Shown in pieces: positions 17,516 to 25,891 of a stretch of DNA of 64,000 bases. The notes below the pieces were generated by a model. It did not search any database and was not told where the DNA came from. It worked only from the letters and a program-made list of their open reading frames with translations. Source of the DNA: Gemmatimonadota bacterium (GTDB taxonomy: Bacteria > Gemmatimonadota > Gemmatimonadetes > Gemmatimonadales > Gemmatimonadaceae); the NCBI GenBank assembly GCA_014192065.1, contig BJHH01000001.1:434001-498000 (forward strand). Reading direction: 5' to 3'. The position numbers were made by a program, and so were the translations under genes. Positions within the stretch are counted from its first letter, which is position 1; every line of letters begins with the position of its first letter.

Positions 17516-18892
17516 ATGAAGCGCCATTCGATTGCAGTCGCCGCACTGGTCCTGAGCGCCGCCAGCGCCGCCAGTGCCGCATCCGCGCAGTCCATCACCG
17601 ATCAGTACAAGGACGCCACGGCGCGCATCGCCAAGGCCGCGCTCTCCGACAGCGCTGCTTGGAACCGCATTGCCGATCTGACCGAGCGGTTCGGCCACCG
17701 CATCAGCGGTTCGCAAAGTCTCGAACAGGCGATCGACTGGATCATCGTCCAGATGACGAACGACGGCCTCGACAACGTGAAGGGCGAGCCGGTGATGGTG
17801 CCGCGATGGGTTCGCGGTGCGGAGTCGGCAGAGATGGTGGCGCCGCGTGTGCAGAGCCTGCCAATGCTCGGACTCGGCGGCAGTATCGCGACGCCGGCGG
17901 GCGGCATCACGGGCGAAGTACTCGTCGTGACTTCATATGATGACCTCACGGCCAAGGCCGTACAGGCCAAGGGCAAGATTGTGTTGTTCAATGTGCCGTT
18001 CACGAGTTACGGTGAGACAGTGCGCTATCGGTCGGGCGGGGCAGTGGCCGCGGCAAAGGTCGGCGCGGTGGCGTCAATCATTCGTTCGGTGACGCCGTAC
18101 TCGCAGCGCACACCGCACACGGGCGGCATGGCCTACGACTCGACGGTAACGAAGATTGCCCATGCGGCGATCACCCCCGAGGATGCCGATATGATTGCGC
18201 GGCTCATCGCGCGTGGCGAGACGGTGCGGGTGAAACTCACGATGTCGGCACAGTGGCTGCCCGATTCGCCGTCGCGCAACGTGATGGGCGAGATCAAGGG
18301 CCGCGAGTTGCCGAACGAAGTCATCGCCATGGGTGGCCACATCGATTCGTGGGACGTGGGGCGCGGCGCCATGGATGATGCCGGCGGCGTGGTGGTGGCG
18401 TGGGAAGCGTTGCGCATCCTCAAGCGCCTCAACCTCCAGCCGCGCCGCACCATTCGCGCGGTCGGGTGGACCAATGAGGAGAACGGCATGCGCGGCGGCA
18501 ATGGCTATCGCGATGCGCACCGGGCCGACGCGGCCAATCACATCCTGATGATCGAGTCCGACGGGGGCGTGTTCAAGCCGCAGGGATTCGGATTCACCGG
18601 CCCCGATGCCGCGATGGCGATGGTGCAGGAAATCGGCGGCCTCATTGAGCGGTCGATTCCCGGCGCTGGTGCCATCACCAAGGGCGGAGGCGGCGCGGAC
18701 ATCGGGCCGATCATGGCGCTCGGCGTTCCAGGCATGGGACTGAACGTGGACGGCACGCGCTACTTCTGGTATCACCACACCGACGCCGATACCGTGGACA
18801 AGCTCGACCCCAAGGAGGTCGCGCAGTGCGCCGCGGTCATGGCGATCATGGCGTACGTGGTGGCGGATATGCCGACGCGGTTGCCCAGGTAA
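17516..18892 (+). CDS. M28-family zinc peptidase (carboxypeptidase Q-like), exported
   Basis: A secreted two-zinc exopeptidase of 458 residues with a Sec leader (ends SAASAQ). A PA-like insert (about residues 120-240) precedes the catalytic core. Metal and catalytic residues seen: GGHIDSWDVG (His, Asp), AMDDAGG (bridging Asp), TNEENG (general-base Glu pair), IESDGG (Asp) and YHHTDADT (final His). The arrangement GHIDSWD ... MDDAGG is that of plasma glutamate carboxypeptidase-like proteins. It differs clearly from the two other M28 proteins at 20195 and 31451, so it belongs to a separate subfamily. Likely role: peptide scavenging in the periplasm or outside. Confidence 0.92.
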   Translation: MKRHSIAVAALVLSAASAASAASAQSITDQYKDATARIAKAALSDSAAWNRIADLTERFGHRISGSQSLEQAIDWIIVQMTNDGLDNVKGEPVMVPRWVRGAESAEMVAPRVQSLPMLGLGGSIATPAGGITGEVLVVTSYDDLTAKAVQAKGKIVLFNVPFTSYGETVRYRSGGAVAAAKVGAVASIIRSVTPYSQRTPHTGGMAYDSTVTKIAHAAITPEDADMIARLIARGETVRVKLTMSAQWLPDSPSRNVMGEIKGRELPNEVIAMGGHIDSWDVGRGAMDDAGGVVVAWEALRILKRLNLQPRRTIRAVGWTNEENGMRGGNGYRDAHRADAANHILMIESDGGVFKPQGFGFTGPDAAMAMVQEIGGLIERSIPGAGAITKGGGGADIGPIMALGVPGMGLNVDGTRYFWYHHTDADTVDKLDPKEVAQCAAVMAIMAYVVADMPTRLPR

Positions 18893-18903
18893 CCAGAAAA
18901 CAG

Positions 18904-20064
18904 GTGGCGAGCAGCACGACGAGGGCGCGTTCGGCGATCGCGGTGCCGCAACGTGCCCTCGTTGCGCTTGTGATCGTGGCGCTCGCCGCGCCGATGCCGG
19001 CGCGTGCACAGGCAAAGCCGCCGCTCGTGGTTCGCGCACCGGCGCTGCCAACGACGCCACCGGCGCCGAGCGATGCGCTGCCCGACAGCGCTTGGCTCGA
19101 GATTCACATCGTGGACGTTGGTCAGGGCGACGGCATCTGGATCAGGACGTGGAACGACGGGGATCCAACCAATGGACGCTTCGATGGCAGGAACATCGTC
19201 ATTGACGGCGGCCCCGATGCGAGCGACGCGAAGAACGCGTTCTATCAATACCTCGAGCAGCACGGGTACCACGCCGCCCGACTCGACGCGCTCATCGTCT
19301 CGCACCCGCATAACGATCACTATTCTGGCGCGCGCAGCCTCCTGAAGCACTTCGAGGTCTGTAGCTATTACGATCCCAACGCGGCGAACGGATCGGATTT
19401 TGCGAACTTCGTCGATGCCGTCCGGGTCGAAACCTGTGACGGCGCACCAGTCGCGATGCACCGCGGGTTTGCGAACCTCGGCGCGCCCGCGTGGGGCAGC
19501 GAACTGCAGGTCGACTGGCTCTGGGGCGGCTCGATCAATCCGGTCGCTATGGGCGGGAGTGCCAGCGCGCGCACGAACAACGCATCGCTCGTGATGAAGC
19601 TGACCTACGGTACGCAGAACGTCCTCTTTATGGGCGACGCCGAAGGGAAGGCGCGCAACGGCTCCCCGGATACCCCACGCTACGCCGAAAGGGCGATGCT
19701 CGACGACCCCGTGACTGCCGCGAAGCTCCGGGCCACCGTCCTCAAGATTGGGCACCACGGGAGCGAATCGTCGAGTACGAATCCGTTCATCGCCGCGGTC
19801 GACCCCGAGATCGTGGTCGTCAGTTCGGGGCGCAGGAACTTCAACGGTCCGTTCCTCCCTGACCGCACGACGCTGCAGCGGTTTTGCACGCACAAGCCCA
19901 CGACCCGTATCTATCGCACCGACCAAGGCGATGCGGCGGAAGGGCGGACCACGGCCAACGATGCCGACGGCGACCACATCGTGATCAGGACTAACGGGAA
20001 GACGACGATCGTGGAGGCGCGGCAGAACGGTCAGCCCTTCGCGGTGAGCTCGTGCACGCCATGA
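18904..20064 (+). CDS. Exported metallo-beta-lactamase-fold hydrolase, ComEC C-terminal-like
   Basis: A 386-residue protein with an N-terminal leader (VALVIVALAAPMPARA) and a single MBL domain. Seen: the opening VDVGQGDGIWI typical of ComEC/Rec2 C-terminal domains, the metal motif SHPHNDHYSG, NASLVMKL then VLFMGDAEG, and LKIGHHGSESSS. There is no ComEC channel region, so it is a stand-alone exported version. By analogy to ComEC-like relatives it may be a nuclease or phosphodiesterase, but the substrate is unknown. The GTG at 18904, 11 nt after the previous stop, is favoured; it gives a basic n-region before the hydrophobic stretch. Probably cotranscribed with the M28 gene. Confidence 0.8.
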   Translation: MASSTTRARSAIAVPQRALVALVIVALAAPMPARAQAKPPLVVRAPALPTTPPAPSDALPDSAWLEIHIVDVGQGDGIWIRTWNDGDPTNGRFDGRNIVIDGGPDASDAKNAFYQYLEQHGYHAARLDALIVSHPHNDHYSGARSLLKHFEVCSYYDPNAANGSDFANFVDAVRVETCDGAPVAMHRGFANLGAPAWGSELQVDWLWGGSINPVAMGGSASARTNNASLVMKLTYGTQNVLFMGDAEGKARNGSPDTPRYAERAMLDDPVTAAKLRATVLKIGHHGSESSSTNPFIAAVDPEIVVVSSGRRNFNGPFLPDRTTLQRFCTHKPTTRIYRTDQGDAAEGRTTANDADGDHIVIRTNGKTTIVEARQNGQPFAVSSCTP

Positions 20065-20194
20065 ACTGCCTCAGCGCGCTGCGGCCAAGTCGCTGCTGAA
20101 GTAGAATTCGTGGCACACACAGCCGGATCGGTGTCCAATCACAGACACCGTGCCGGCCGTTGCTACGTAAACGATTCTCATCAGGAGCCAGTCA

Positions 20195-21946
20195 GTGAAC
20201 CATTGCATCACCCGGACCGCAGCGGTCGTTCTGGGTCTCAGCGTCGCCAGCACCGTGCGCGCGCAGTCCGCCGTCGATTGGTCCGTGCTCGAGCGCGCCC
20301 GCACGATCGTGGCGAAGCCGACCTCCACCGCGATCTCGGCTGACGACCTGCGTAGCCGGCTGTACGCCTACGCCGCTGACTCCATGCGTGGCCGCGAACT
20401 GGGCGACATCGGCAATGTGAAGGCAACCGCGTATCTGGCCTCCGAACTGAAACGGATGGGGCTTGAGCCTGCGGGTGACAACGGCACCTACTTGCAGCTG
20501 GTGAAGATCGTGGAGCGCCCGTTCGACGAGACGTCGGTCGTGCGAGTCGGTGACCAAGCCTTCGAGGGCTGGAAAGACTACGTCTGGCGGTATGCCGGAG
20601 CGGGCCAACGCTCGATCGATGGCGCGCCCACGCTGTACGGCGGTGTTTGGGGCGACCCGGCCAAGATGATCTCGCGCGACGCCGTGGCTGGCAAAGTCGT
20701 GATCGTGACGGCGCGGCCGGACGAGATGGGATCGGGAATGGCGGGACTTCCGATGCGAGGCCAGGTGGCCGCGTACTTCCAGAAGGCGGCTGCCGTGATG
20801 GTGATCGGCCGGGAGAAAATTCCGGAAGCCAGCATCGCTGGCTACAAAGAGGAAATCCAGGGCGGTCTGATCGAGGAGCAGCCGGCGCCCACGGCAGGCT
20901 ACATCTATATCAATTCCGCGATGGCGCGCGCCGTGTTCGGAGCCGATCCGTCGACGCTCGCACCCGGTACGGCCGGCCGCAGCTTCACGGGAAATATCCG
21001 GTACACCGAGCGGTCGATCGCGCAGCCGGCATACAACGTGGTCGGCATCCTTCGTGGCTCGGACGCGACCCTCAGGAACGAATACGTCGCCATCGGCGCG
21101 CACAACGACCACGTCGGCATCGATCACGGCCCTCCGGTCGCGCACGACTCGACCTACGTGGTGAATCACCTGTTCCGCGAGCAGGGTGCCGACGCGCCCG
21201 AGCCGCAGATGACGCGCGCCGACGCCGAGCGTGTGAACCTGTTGCTCGCCGAGATTCGCAAAAAGACGAACGGCGCCTCGGCGCGCATCGACTCGGTGTA
21301 CAACGGCGCCGACGACGACGGTTCCGGCTCGATGTCGGTACTCGAAATGGCTGAGTATTTCGCCGGCCAGCGCACCAAGCCGAAGCGTTCGATGCTCTTC
21401 ATCTGGCACGTGGGCGAGGAGCAGGGGCTCTGGGGTTCCGAGTACTTCACGGATCACCCCACCGTCCCACGCGAGTCGATTGTTGCCGAACTCAACATGG
21501 ACATGGTCGGCCGCGGCGAGGCGAGCGACGTCACGGGTACGACCAAGGACGGGACATTGATTCGCGGCAACCCCGCCCACCTGCAACTCGTGGGCTCGCG
21601 CCGTCTCTCGACCGAACTGGGTGACTGGGCCGAGAAGGTCAACAAGGACAAGAAGCACAACCTGGCGTTCGACTATTCGCTCGACGCCGACGGGCATCCG
21701 CAGAACATCTACTGCCGCAGCGATCACTATTCGTATGCGCGGTACGGCATCCCGATCATCTTCTTTACGACGGGCGGCCACGCGGACTACCACCAGCTCA
21801 CGGACGAGCCGCAGTACATCCAGTACGACCACATGACGAAAGTCGCCAGTTACGTGCGGGACCTCGCCGTGGATGTGGCCAACGCGCCGTTCCGGCCCAA
21901 GCTGGACAAGCCGAAGCCCGATCCCAAGGGTGCTTGCCAGCAGTAG
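20195..21946 (+). CDS. M28-family peptidase with PA-domain insert, exported
   Basis: A 583-residue aminopeptidase-like zinc enzyme with a Sec leader (ends TVRAQ). Order: a helical N-terminal region containing SRLYAYAADSMRGRE, a PA domain (about 130-270), then the M28 core. Ligands seen: IGAHNDHVG (His303 and Asp), GADDDGSGS (Asp373), HVGEEQG (Glu pair), ELNMDMVGRG (Asp) and a late GGHADYHQLTDEP (His). An insert of about 60 residues separates the first His from the bridging Asp, longer than in simple M28 enzymes. It is a clear paralogue of the gene at 31451, sharing the N-terminal DSMxGR...GN block and the C-terminal block. The 3' end overlaps the next gene by 13 nt. Confidence 0.93.
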   Translation: MNHCITRTAAVVLGLSVASTVRAQSAVDWSVLERARTIVAKPTSTAISADDLRSRLYAYAADSMRGRELGDIGNVKATAYLASELKRMGLEPAGDNGTYLQLVKIVERPFDETSVVRVGDQAFEGWKDYVWRYAGAGQRSIDGAPTLYGGVWGDPAKMISRDAVAGKVVIVTARPDEMGSGMAGLPMRGQVAAYFQKAAAVMVIGREKIPEASIAGYKEEIQGGLIEEQPAPTAGYIYINSAMARAVFGADPSTLAPGTAGRSFTGNIRYTERSIAQPAYNVVGILRGSDATLRNEYVAIGAHNDHVGIDHGPPVAHDSTYVVNHLFREQGADAPEPQMTRADAERVNLLLAEIRKKTNGASARIDSVYNGADDDGSGSMSVLEMAEYFAGQRTKPKRSMLFIWHVGEEQGLWGSEYFTDHPTVPRESIVAELNMDMVGRGEASDVTGTTKDGTLIRGNPAHLQLVGSRRLSTELGDWAEKVNKDKKHNLAFDYSLDADGHPQNIYCRSDHYSYARYGIPIIFFTTGGHADYHQLTDEPQYIQYDHMTKVASYVRDLAVDVANAPFRPKLDKPKPDPKGACQQ

Positions 21947-22983
21947 CGCGCCTGCTGTCTGTGGCGGCGCCGCTGCTCATCGCAGCGGCGCTGCTTGGTG
22001 TCTCCGCGCGTGCGGCCGAGGCGCAGCGACCATCCGCGCTGCGCGTCGGCGCCGACAATGACGCGTTCAACTTCTGGATTCCGCCGTGGGACCGCACCGA
22101 CCACGAGTACACGAGCGGCGTGCGCGGATCGGTCGAGTACGACGGTCCGATCGCGTGGTCAGGGTGGCCACGGTTGCCACGGTGGCCACGGATGACACGA
22201 CGCGCCCCGTCCGACACGGCGCGCCGGGAGACGCGCACCGCATCGCGCCTGACCCACACGTTTTCGCTGGGCCAGATGATCTTCACGGGCAACGAGCTCA
22301 CGCAGAACTCGCTTGCTCTGGTTGCGCCAGGATACGGGCCGCGGGCCTCGCGGCCCAACGCGGCCTGGCTCTACCTCGAGGCCGCTGAACGCGATTCGTC
22401 CGACCTTGGGATGTCGGAGCTGTCGCTCGCGATCGGGATCGTCGGCTCGCCTGCGCTTGGCAGCCAGATGCAGAACCTGTTTCATTCGCTTGGGCAGGAA
22501 TACCAGCGGCCGAGTGACTGGAGCCGACAGCTGCCGTTCGAGCCGGGGTTTGTGGCGCGCTATGCGAGGGTGGTCCCGCTGCTGTCGTTCGGAGACGGCG
22601 AGCGGCGACGCAGCCAGCTCTCGGCGAACGGGGGCGGGGCCGTCGGCACGATTCAGACGTCGCTGTCGGTGGGCGCCGAGGCAACGACGGACATGGCACT
22701 CGGGTCCATTGACCAGAGCGCCATGACACCGCGAATCGCGTTCACGCTCGGCGGCGGCATGGACGTCGTGCTGCGCGACGAGTTTCTCGATGGCACGCTG
22801 TTTCGGGCGAGCGATCGCGTGTCAAAGAACGCGCTCGTTGGCCATGCGCACGCCGCCATCACCTTCCGCTGGCGCCAGATCGGCGTCACGTACCGTGCCA
22901 ACCGGGTCGGTCCGCAGTACGCGGGGCAGGCCAGGCCGGCCACTTGGGCGTCCATCGCAGCTGAGTGGCGGCTCAGTCGATAA
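21934..22983 (+). CDS. LpxR-family (DUF2219) outer-membrane lipid A 3'-O-deacylase-like protein
   Basis: Family members remove the 3'-acyloxyacyl chain of lipid A in the outer membrane. The 349 residues have a leader (LIAAALLGVSARAAEA), then the signature region VGADNDAF ... TDHEYTSGVRG, matching the LpxR active-site Asn/Asp and Y-T-x-G motifs, and barrel-like strands to the end. An odd W/P/R-rich insert encoded by short tandem repeats (22157-22193) sits between the first strands. The start is uncertain: TTG at 21934 overlaps the upstream stop and gives a basic n-region; GTG at 21961 is the alternative. Substrate specificity is inferred from the family only. Confidence 0.78.
   Translation: MPAVARLLSVAAPLLIAAALLGVSARAAEAQRPSALRVGADNDAFNFWIPPWDRTDHEYTSGVRGSVEYDGPIAWSGWPRLPRWPRMTRRAPSDTARRETRTASRLTHTFSLGQMIFTGNELTQNSLALVAPGYGPRASRPNAAWLYLEAAERDSSDLGMSELSLAIGIVGSPALGSQMQNLFHSLGQEYQRPSDWSRQLPFEPGFVARYARVVPLLSFGDGERRRSQLSANGGGAVGTIQTSLSVGAEATTDMALGSIDQSAMTPRIAFTLGGGMDVVLRDEFLDGTLFRASDRVSKNALVGHAHAAITFRWRQIGVTYRANRVGPQYAGQARPATWASIAAEWRLSR
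22157..22193 (+). repeat. Short GGTGGCCACGG-type tandem repeat inside the LpxR-like gene
   Basis: Imperfect copies of GGTGGCCACGG / GGTTGCCACGG follow each other in frame and encode Trp-Pro-Arg, Leu-Pro-Arg, Trp-Pro-Arg. They add a basic loop not expected in the family, most likely a slippage expansion in an extracellular or periplasmic loop. Confidence 0.5.
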
Positions 22984-23051
22984 CGCTACGCATCGGGGGT
23001 TAGTGGCAGGGAACCGCTGAGACGCGCCGAGTAACAGCACGGAGCAGGCGC

Positions 23052-23082
23052 GGTTCCAGTACGGTTCCAGTGTGGTTCCAGT
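23052..23082. repeat. Three direct repeats GGTTCCAGT at exact 11-bp spacing
   Basis: GGTTCCAGT occurs at 23052, 23063 and 23074, each separated by two variable bases. The 11-bp period places all copies on one face of the DNA helix. The array ends 61 bp before the DUF1028 start, just upstream of a TAAGAT -10-like element, so a regulator-binding array is plausible. Confidence 0.45.
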
Positions 23083-23096
23083 CTCACGGATGCCAG

Positions 23097-23125
23097 CCGG
23101 GCCGCGCCGCGCTAAGATTGGCACA
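23097..23125 (+). promoter_or_regulatory. Possible sigma-70-type promoter of the DUF1028 gene
   Basis: TAAGAT at 23113-23118 lies 26 nt before the ATG at 23144. A poor -35 candidate, ATGCCA, falls near 17 bp upstream inside GC-rich spacer. Weak evidence, supported mainly by position between the repeat array and the start codon. Confidence 0.25.
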
Positions 23126-23143
23126 CTCAACCGGAGCTCTCTC

Positions 23144-24199
23144 ATGCGGATTCGTTCACTGTTCGTTGCTGCCATCGTTATCGCCACGCCGATCGTCGCG
23201 CGTGCGCAGGAACCCTATGCGTGGCGCGACTCGCTCGTCTTTCACACCTTCTCGATCGCCGCAGTCGACCCGCGCACCAGCGAGGTCGGCGTTGCGGTGA
23301 CGACCCGCGTAGCCTGCGTCGGCAATGCCGTGCCGTGGGTGCGGAAGGGCGTCGGCGCGGTGGCCACACAGGCCAGCTCCCGCACCGAGTATGGCAACGA
23401 ACTCCTCGACGCGATTGCCAAGGGCGAAGCGCCTGACGCAGCGCTCAAGCGGCTGCTTGCCACCGACAGCGGATTCCAGCAGCGTCAGATCGGTGTGATC
23501 GCGCTGGACGGCCGCTCCGCGCAACACACCGGCACTGGAGCCAACGCCTGGGCGGGACACCGCGCCGGGAAGAATTTTGTCGCGCAGGGCAACATCCTTG
23601 TGGGTCCCGAAGTCATCGACGCCGTCGCGAAGAGCTTCGAGGCGAGCGAGGGCCAGCCGCAGCACCTCGCCGACCGCCTCATCGCCGCGATTCAGGCCGG
23701 TTTCGACCTCGGCGGTGACAAGCGTCACGGGCTGCGGACCTCGGCCGCGGTCCTTGTGGCGGACGCGCGCCTGGGCGCGTCGCGCCGCACTGATGGCCAG
23801 ACCGTCAACATCAACGTGTGCGAGCACGCCGACCCGGTGGGCGAGTTGCGCCGCATTCATGATGCGGTATCGCAGACTTTGGGATATCGCACGCTGGAAC
23901 AGTTCGCCGGCGGCGATGTCTACCAGCTCAAGGTGATGCTGAATGCGCTCGGCTTCTACAAGAAGGGCGAGACTGTGCAGGCGAGTGGTCCGGGCGCAAA
24001 TCTTTACACAGCTGAGACGGTTTTGGCGGTAGACGCGTTTCGCACGAGCGAGAAGATGGGTACACCGCAAGTCGGTGGTTCACCCGCCGGACTCGTGGAC
24101 GCCGAAACCGTGGAACGGCTCTGGGCAGCGCTCGATCGCGTGGGCAAGGCGACCGAGGTGAAGAAGTTCCTGCTCGCCACGACGCAGATCCGCCGCTAG
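23144..24199 (+). CDS. DUF1028 protein with C-terminal peptidoglycan-binding-like region, exported
   Basis: 351 residues: a Sec leader (ends IVARAQ), then a DUF1028 domain, a family with an Ntn-hydrolase-like fold often carrying FHTFSIAAVDP near its start, as here. Conserved stretches seen: VGVAVTTRVACVGNAVPW, ASSRTEYGNELLDAI, VAQGNILVG, and the NVCEHADPVGELRRI motif. The last 90 residues (YQLKVMLNALGFYKKGE ... GLVDAETVERLW) look like a peptidoglycan-binding-1 repeat, suggesting wall association. GGAG sits 9 nt before the ATG. The reaction is unknown for the family; peptidase or amidase activity is only a guess. Confidence 0.82.
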   Translation: MRIRSLFVAAIVIATPIVARAQEPYAWRDSLVFHTFSIAAVDPRTSEVGVAVTTRVACVGNAVPWVRKGVGAVATQASSRTEYGNELLDAIAKGEAPDAALKRLLATDSGFQQRQIGVIALDGRSAQHTGTGANAWAGHRAGKNFVAQGNILVGPEVIDAVAKSFEASEGQPQHLADRLIAAIQAGFDLGGDKRHGLRTSAAVLVADARLGASRRTDGQTVNINVCEHADPVGELRRIHDAVSQTLGYRTLEQFAGGDVYQLKVMLNALGFYKKGETVQASGPGANLYTAETVLAVDAFRTSEKMGTPQVGGSPAGLVDAETVERLWAALDRVGKATEVKKFLLATTQIRR

Positions 24200-24256
24200 C
24201 ACGCACGCCACGCCACCGCTGTTCCTGCGCCACCACACCGGTCCCGATGACGACCT

Positions 24257-25798
24257 ATGCAACGACGTGACTTTCTTGCCGACGTAGCCGCGTACTCGGT
24301 GCTCTGTGCCGGCATGCCGAACAGTTGGCGGGTGACCACGGCGCCGCGGCTTGCCGACGATCCGTTCACGCTCGGCGTGGCGTCTGGTGACCCCACGTCG
24401 AACGGCGCAGTGCTCTGGACGCGGCTCGCGCCGAAGATCTATGAGCCGGACGGCGGGATGGAAGGGCAGAAGGTCACGATGACCTGGGAAGTCGCTGAGG
24501 ACGAGAAGTTTGCAATCATCGCGCAGAGCGGCCGCGTGACCGTGGTGCCCGAGCTTGGGTACTCGGCGCACGTCGACGTGTCAGGCCTCGCGCCCGACCG
24601 CTGGTACTTCTACCGATTCACGCTCGCCAACGGGCCGAGTCCGGTGGGCCGGCTACGCACCACGCCAGCCGCCGGCTCGCCGTCGCCGCTCAACTTTGCG
24701 TTTGTCAGCTGCCAGCACTTCGAGACTGGCTACTACACGGCGTTCGATCACCTCTCACGCGAAGGCGCGCTCGATCTTGTCGCGCACCTCGGCGACTACA
24801 TCTATGAGTATGGGCCGACCGACGGGCGCCCACGGCGCTACGCCACCACCGAGTGCCGCACGCTCGACCAGTACCGCGCCCGGTATGGCCAAACCAAGAG
24901 CGATCGGCTCCTCCAAGCAGCGCACCACGCGGCGCCGTGGGTGGTGACCTGGGACGACCACGAGGTGGACAATAACTACGCCACGCTCGTCGGCGAGAAT
25001 GAGATGGAGTCAGAAGAGCAGATGCACCTGAGGCGGGCCGCGGCGTATCAGGCATGGTGGGAGCACCAGCCTGTGCGCGTGCCGCGCGCGAAGAGCTGGG
25101 CCGACCTCAACATCACGCGCTCCATGCAGTGGGGCGCGCTCGCGAAGTTCCATGTGCTCGACACACGGCAGTACCGCAGTGACCAGGCCTGTGGTGACGC
25201 AACGAAGGAAGTGCCGTGCGGCGACCGGGAGAACACCGCGCGCACGATGATGGGCCCGGCACAGGAGCAGTGGCTGAATGAAGGACTGGCCACGTCGACC
25301 GCCCGTTGGCAGGTGATGGCCAACCAGACGCGCGTTGCGCCTTTCGACACCACGCCCGGGCCGGGCCAGGCCTTTCATATGGATAGCTGGGGTGGCTACC
25401 CGGCCGCCCTCGCACGCCTGATGAAGAATGTTGGAGAGCGGTCGGCGAATCGTACGGTGATCCTGACCGGCGACCTCCACGCGAGTTGGGTAAGCGAGCT
25501 CCGTACCGACTTCAACCGGGCTGACGCGAAACCGATTGGTGTCGAACTCGTGGGGCCGAGTATCAGTTCGGACGGCGACGGGCTTGACCAGTACCCACAG
25601 TGGGAACGGCAGCGCGCCGACAACCCGCACTGCGTCTGGCACAATGCGCGCCGCGGCTATGTAATGAACGCCGTCACACCGGCCGATTGGCGCGCGAGCT
25701 ATCGCGTCGTGCCGTTCGTGTCGAAGCCCGACGCGCCGATCCAGACTGCCGCGGAGTTTATGATGCGTAACGGGCAGCCCGGGATCGAGAAGGTCTGA
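24257..25798 (+). CDS. PhoD-like alkaline phosphatase / phosphodiesterase, Tat-type leader
   Basis: A secreted metallophosphoesterase of 513 residues. The start MQRRDFLADVAAYS has the twin-Arg pattern of Tat substrates, fitting PhoD enzymes, which fold with metals in the cytosol. After a PhoD N-terminal beta domain (LGVASGDPTSNGAVLWTRL) come the metal-site motifs FVSCQHF, HLGDYIYEYG, TWDDHEVDNNY and LTGDLHASW. The Cys in the first motif corresponds to the calcium/iron ligand region in the family. Probable role: phosphate acquisition from phosphomono- or diesters. No Pho-box was recognised upstream. Confidence 0.93.
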   Translation: MQRRDFLADVAAYSVLCAGMPNSWRVTTAPRLADDPFTLGVASGDPTSNGAVLWTRLAPKIYEPDGGMEGQKVTMTWEVAEDEKFAIIAQSGRVTVVPELGYSAHVDVSGLAPDRWYFYRFTLANGPSPVGRLRTTPAAGSPSPLNFAFVSCQHFETGYYTAFDHLSREGALDLVAHLGDYIYEYGPTDGRPRRYATTECRTLDQYRARYGQTKSDRLLQAAHHAAPWVVTWDDHEVDNNYATLVGENEMESEEQMHLRRAAAYQAWWEHQPVRVPRAKSWADLNITRSMQWGALAKFHVLDTRQYRSDQACGDATKEVPCGDRENTARTMMGPAQEQWLNEGLATSTARWQVMANQTRVAPFDTTPGPGQAFHMDSWGGYPAALARLMKNVGERSANRTVILTGDLHASWVSELRTDFNRADAKPIGVELVGPSISSDGDGLDQYPQWERQRADNPHCVWHNARRGYVMNAVTPADWRASYRVVPFVSKPDAPIQTAAEFMMRNGQPGIEKV

Positions 25799-25891
25799 GG
25801 TGGCGCTGGACGGAGGCCATTCGTCGCTCAGCGGATGCCGCGTCGAAGCCGTATCTTCTTCGAGCTCAATCCCTCTCCCATACTCCGCATT

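Noticed and set aside
20192-21832. Long minus-strand frame opposite the M28 gene
   Set aside because: Shadow of the plus-strand peptidase; repetitive Val/Arg/His composition and no recognisable motif.
24257-25798. Pho-regulated gene with Pho-box
   Set aside because: The product is PhoD-like, but no pair of CTGTCAT-like repeats was found in the 57-bp upstream gap.
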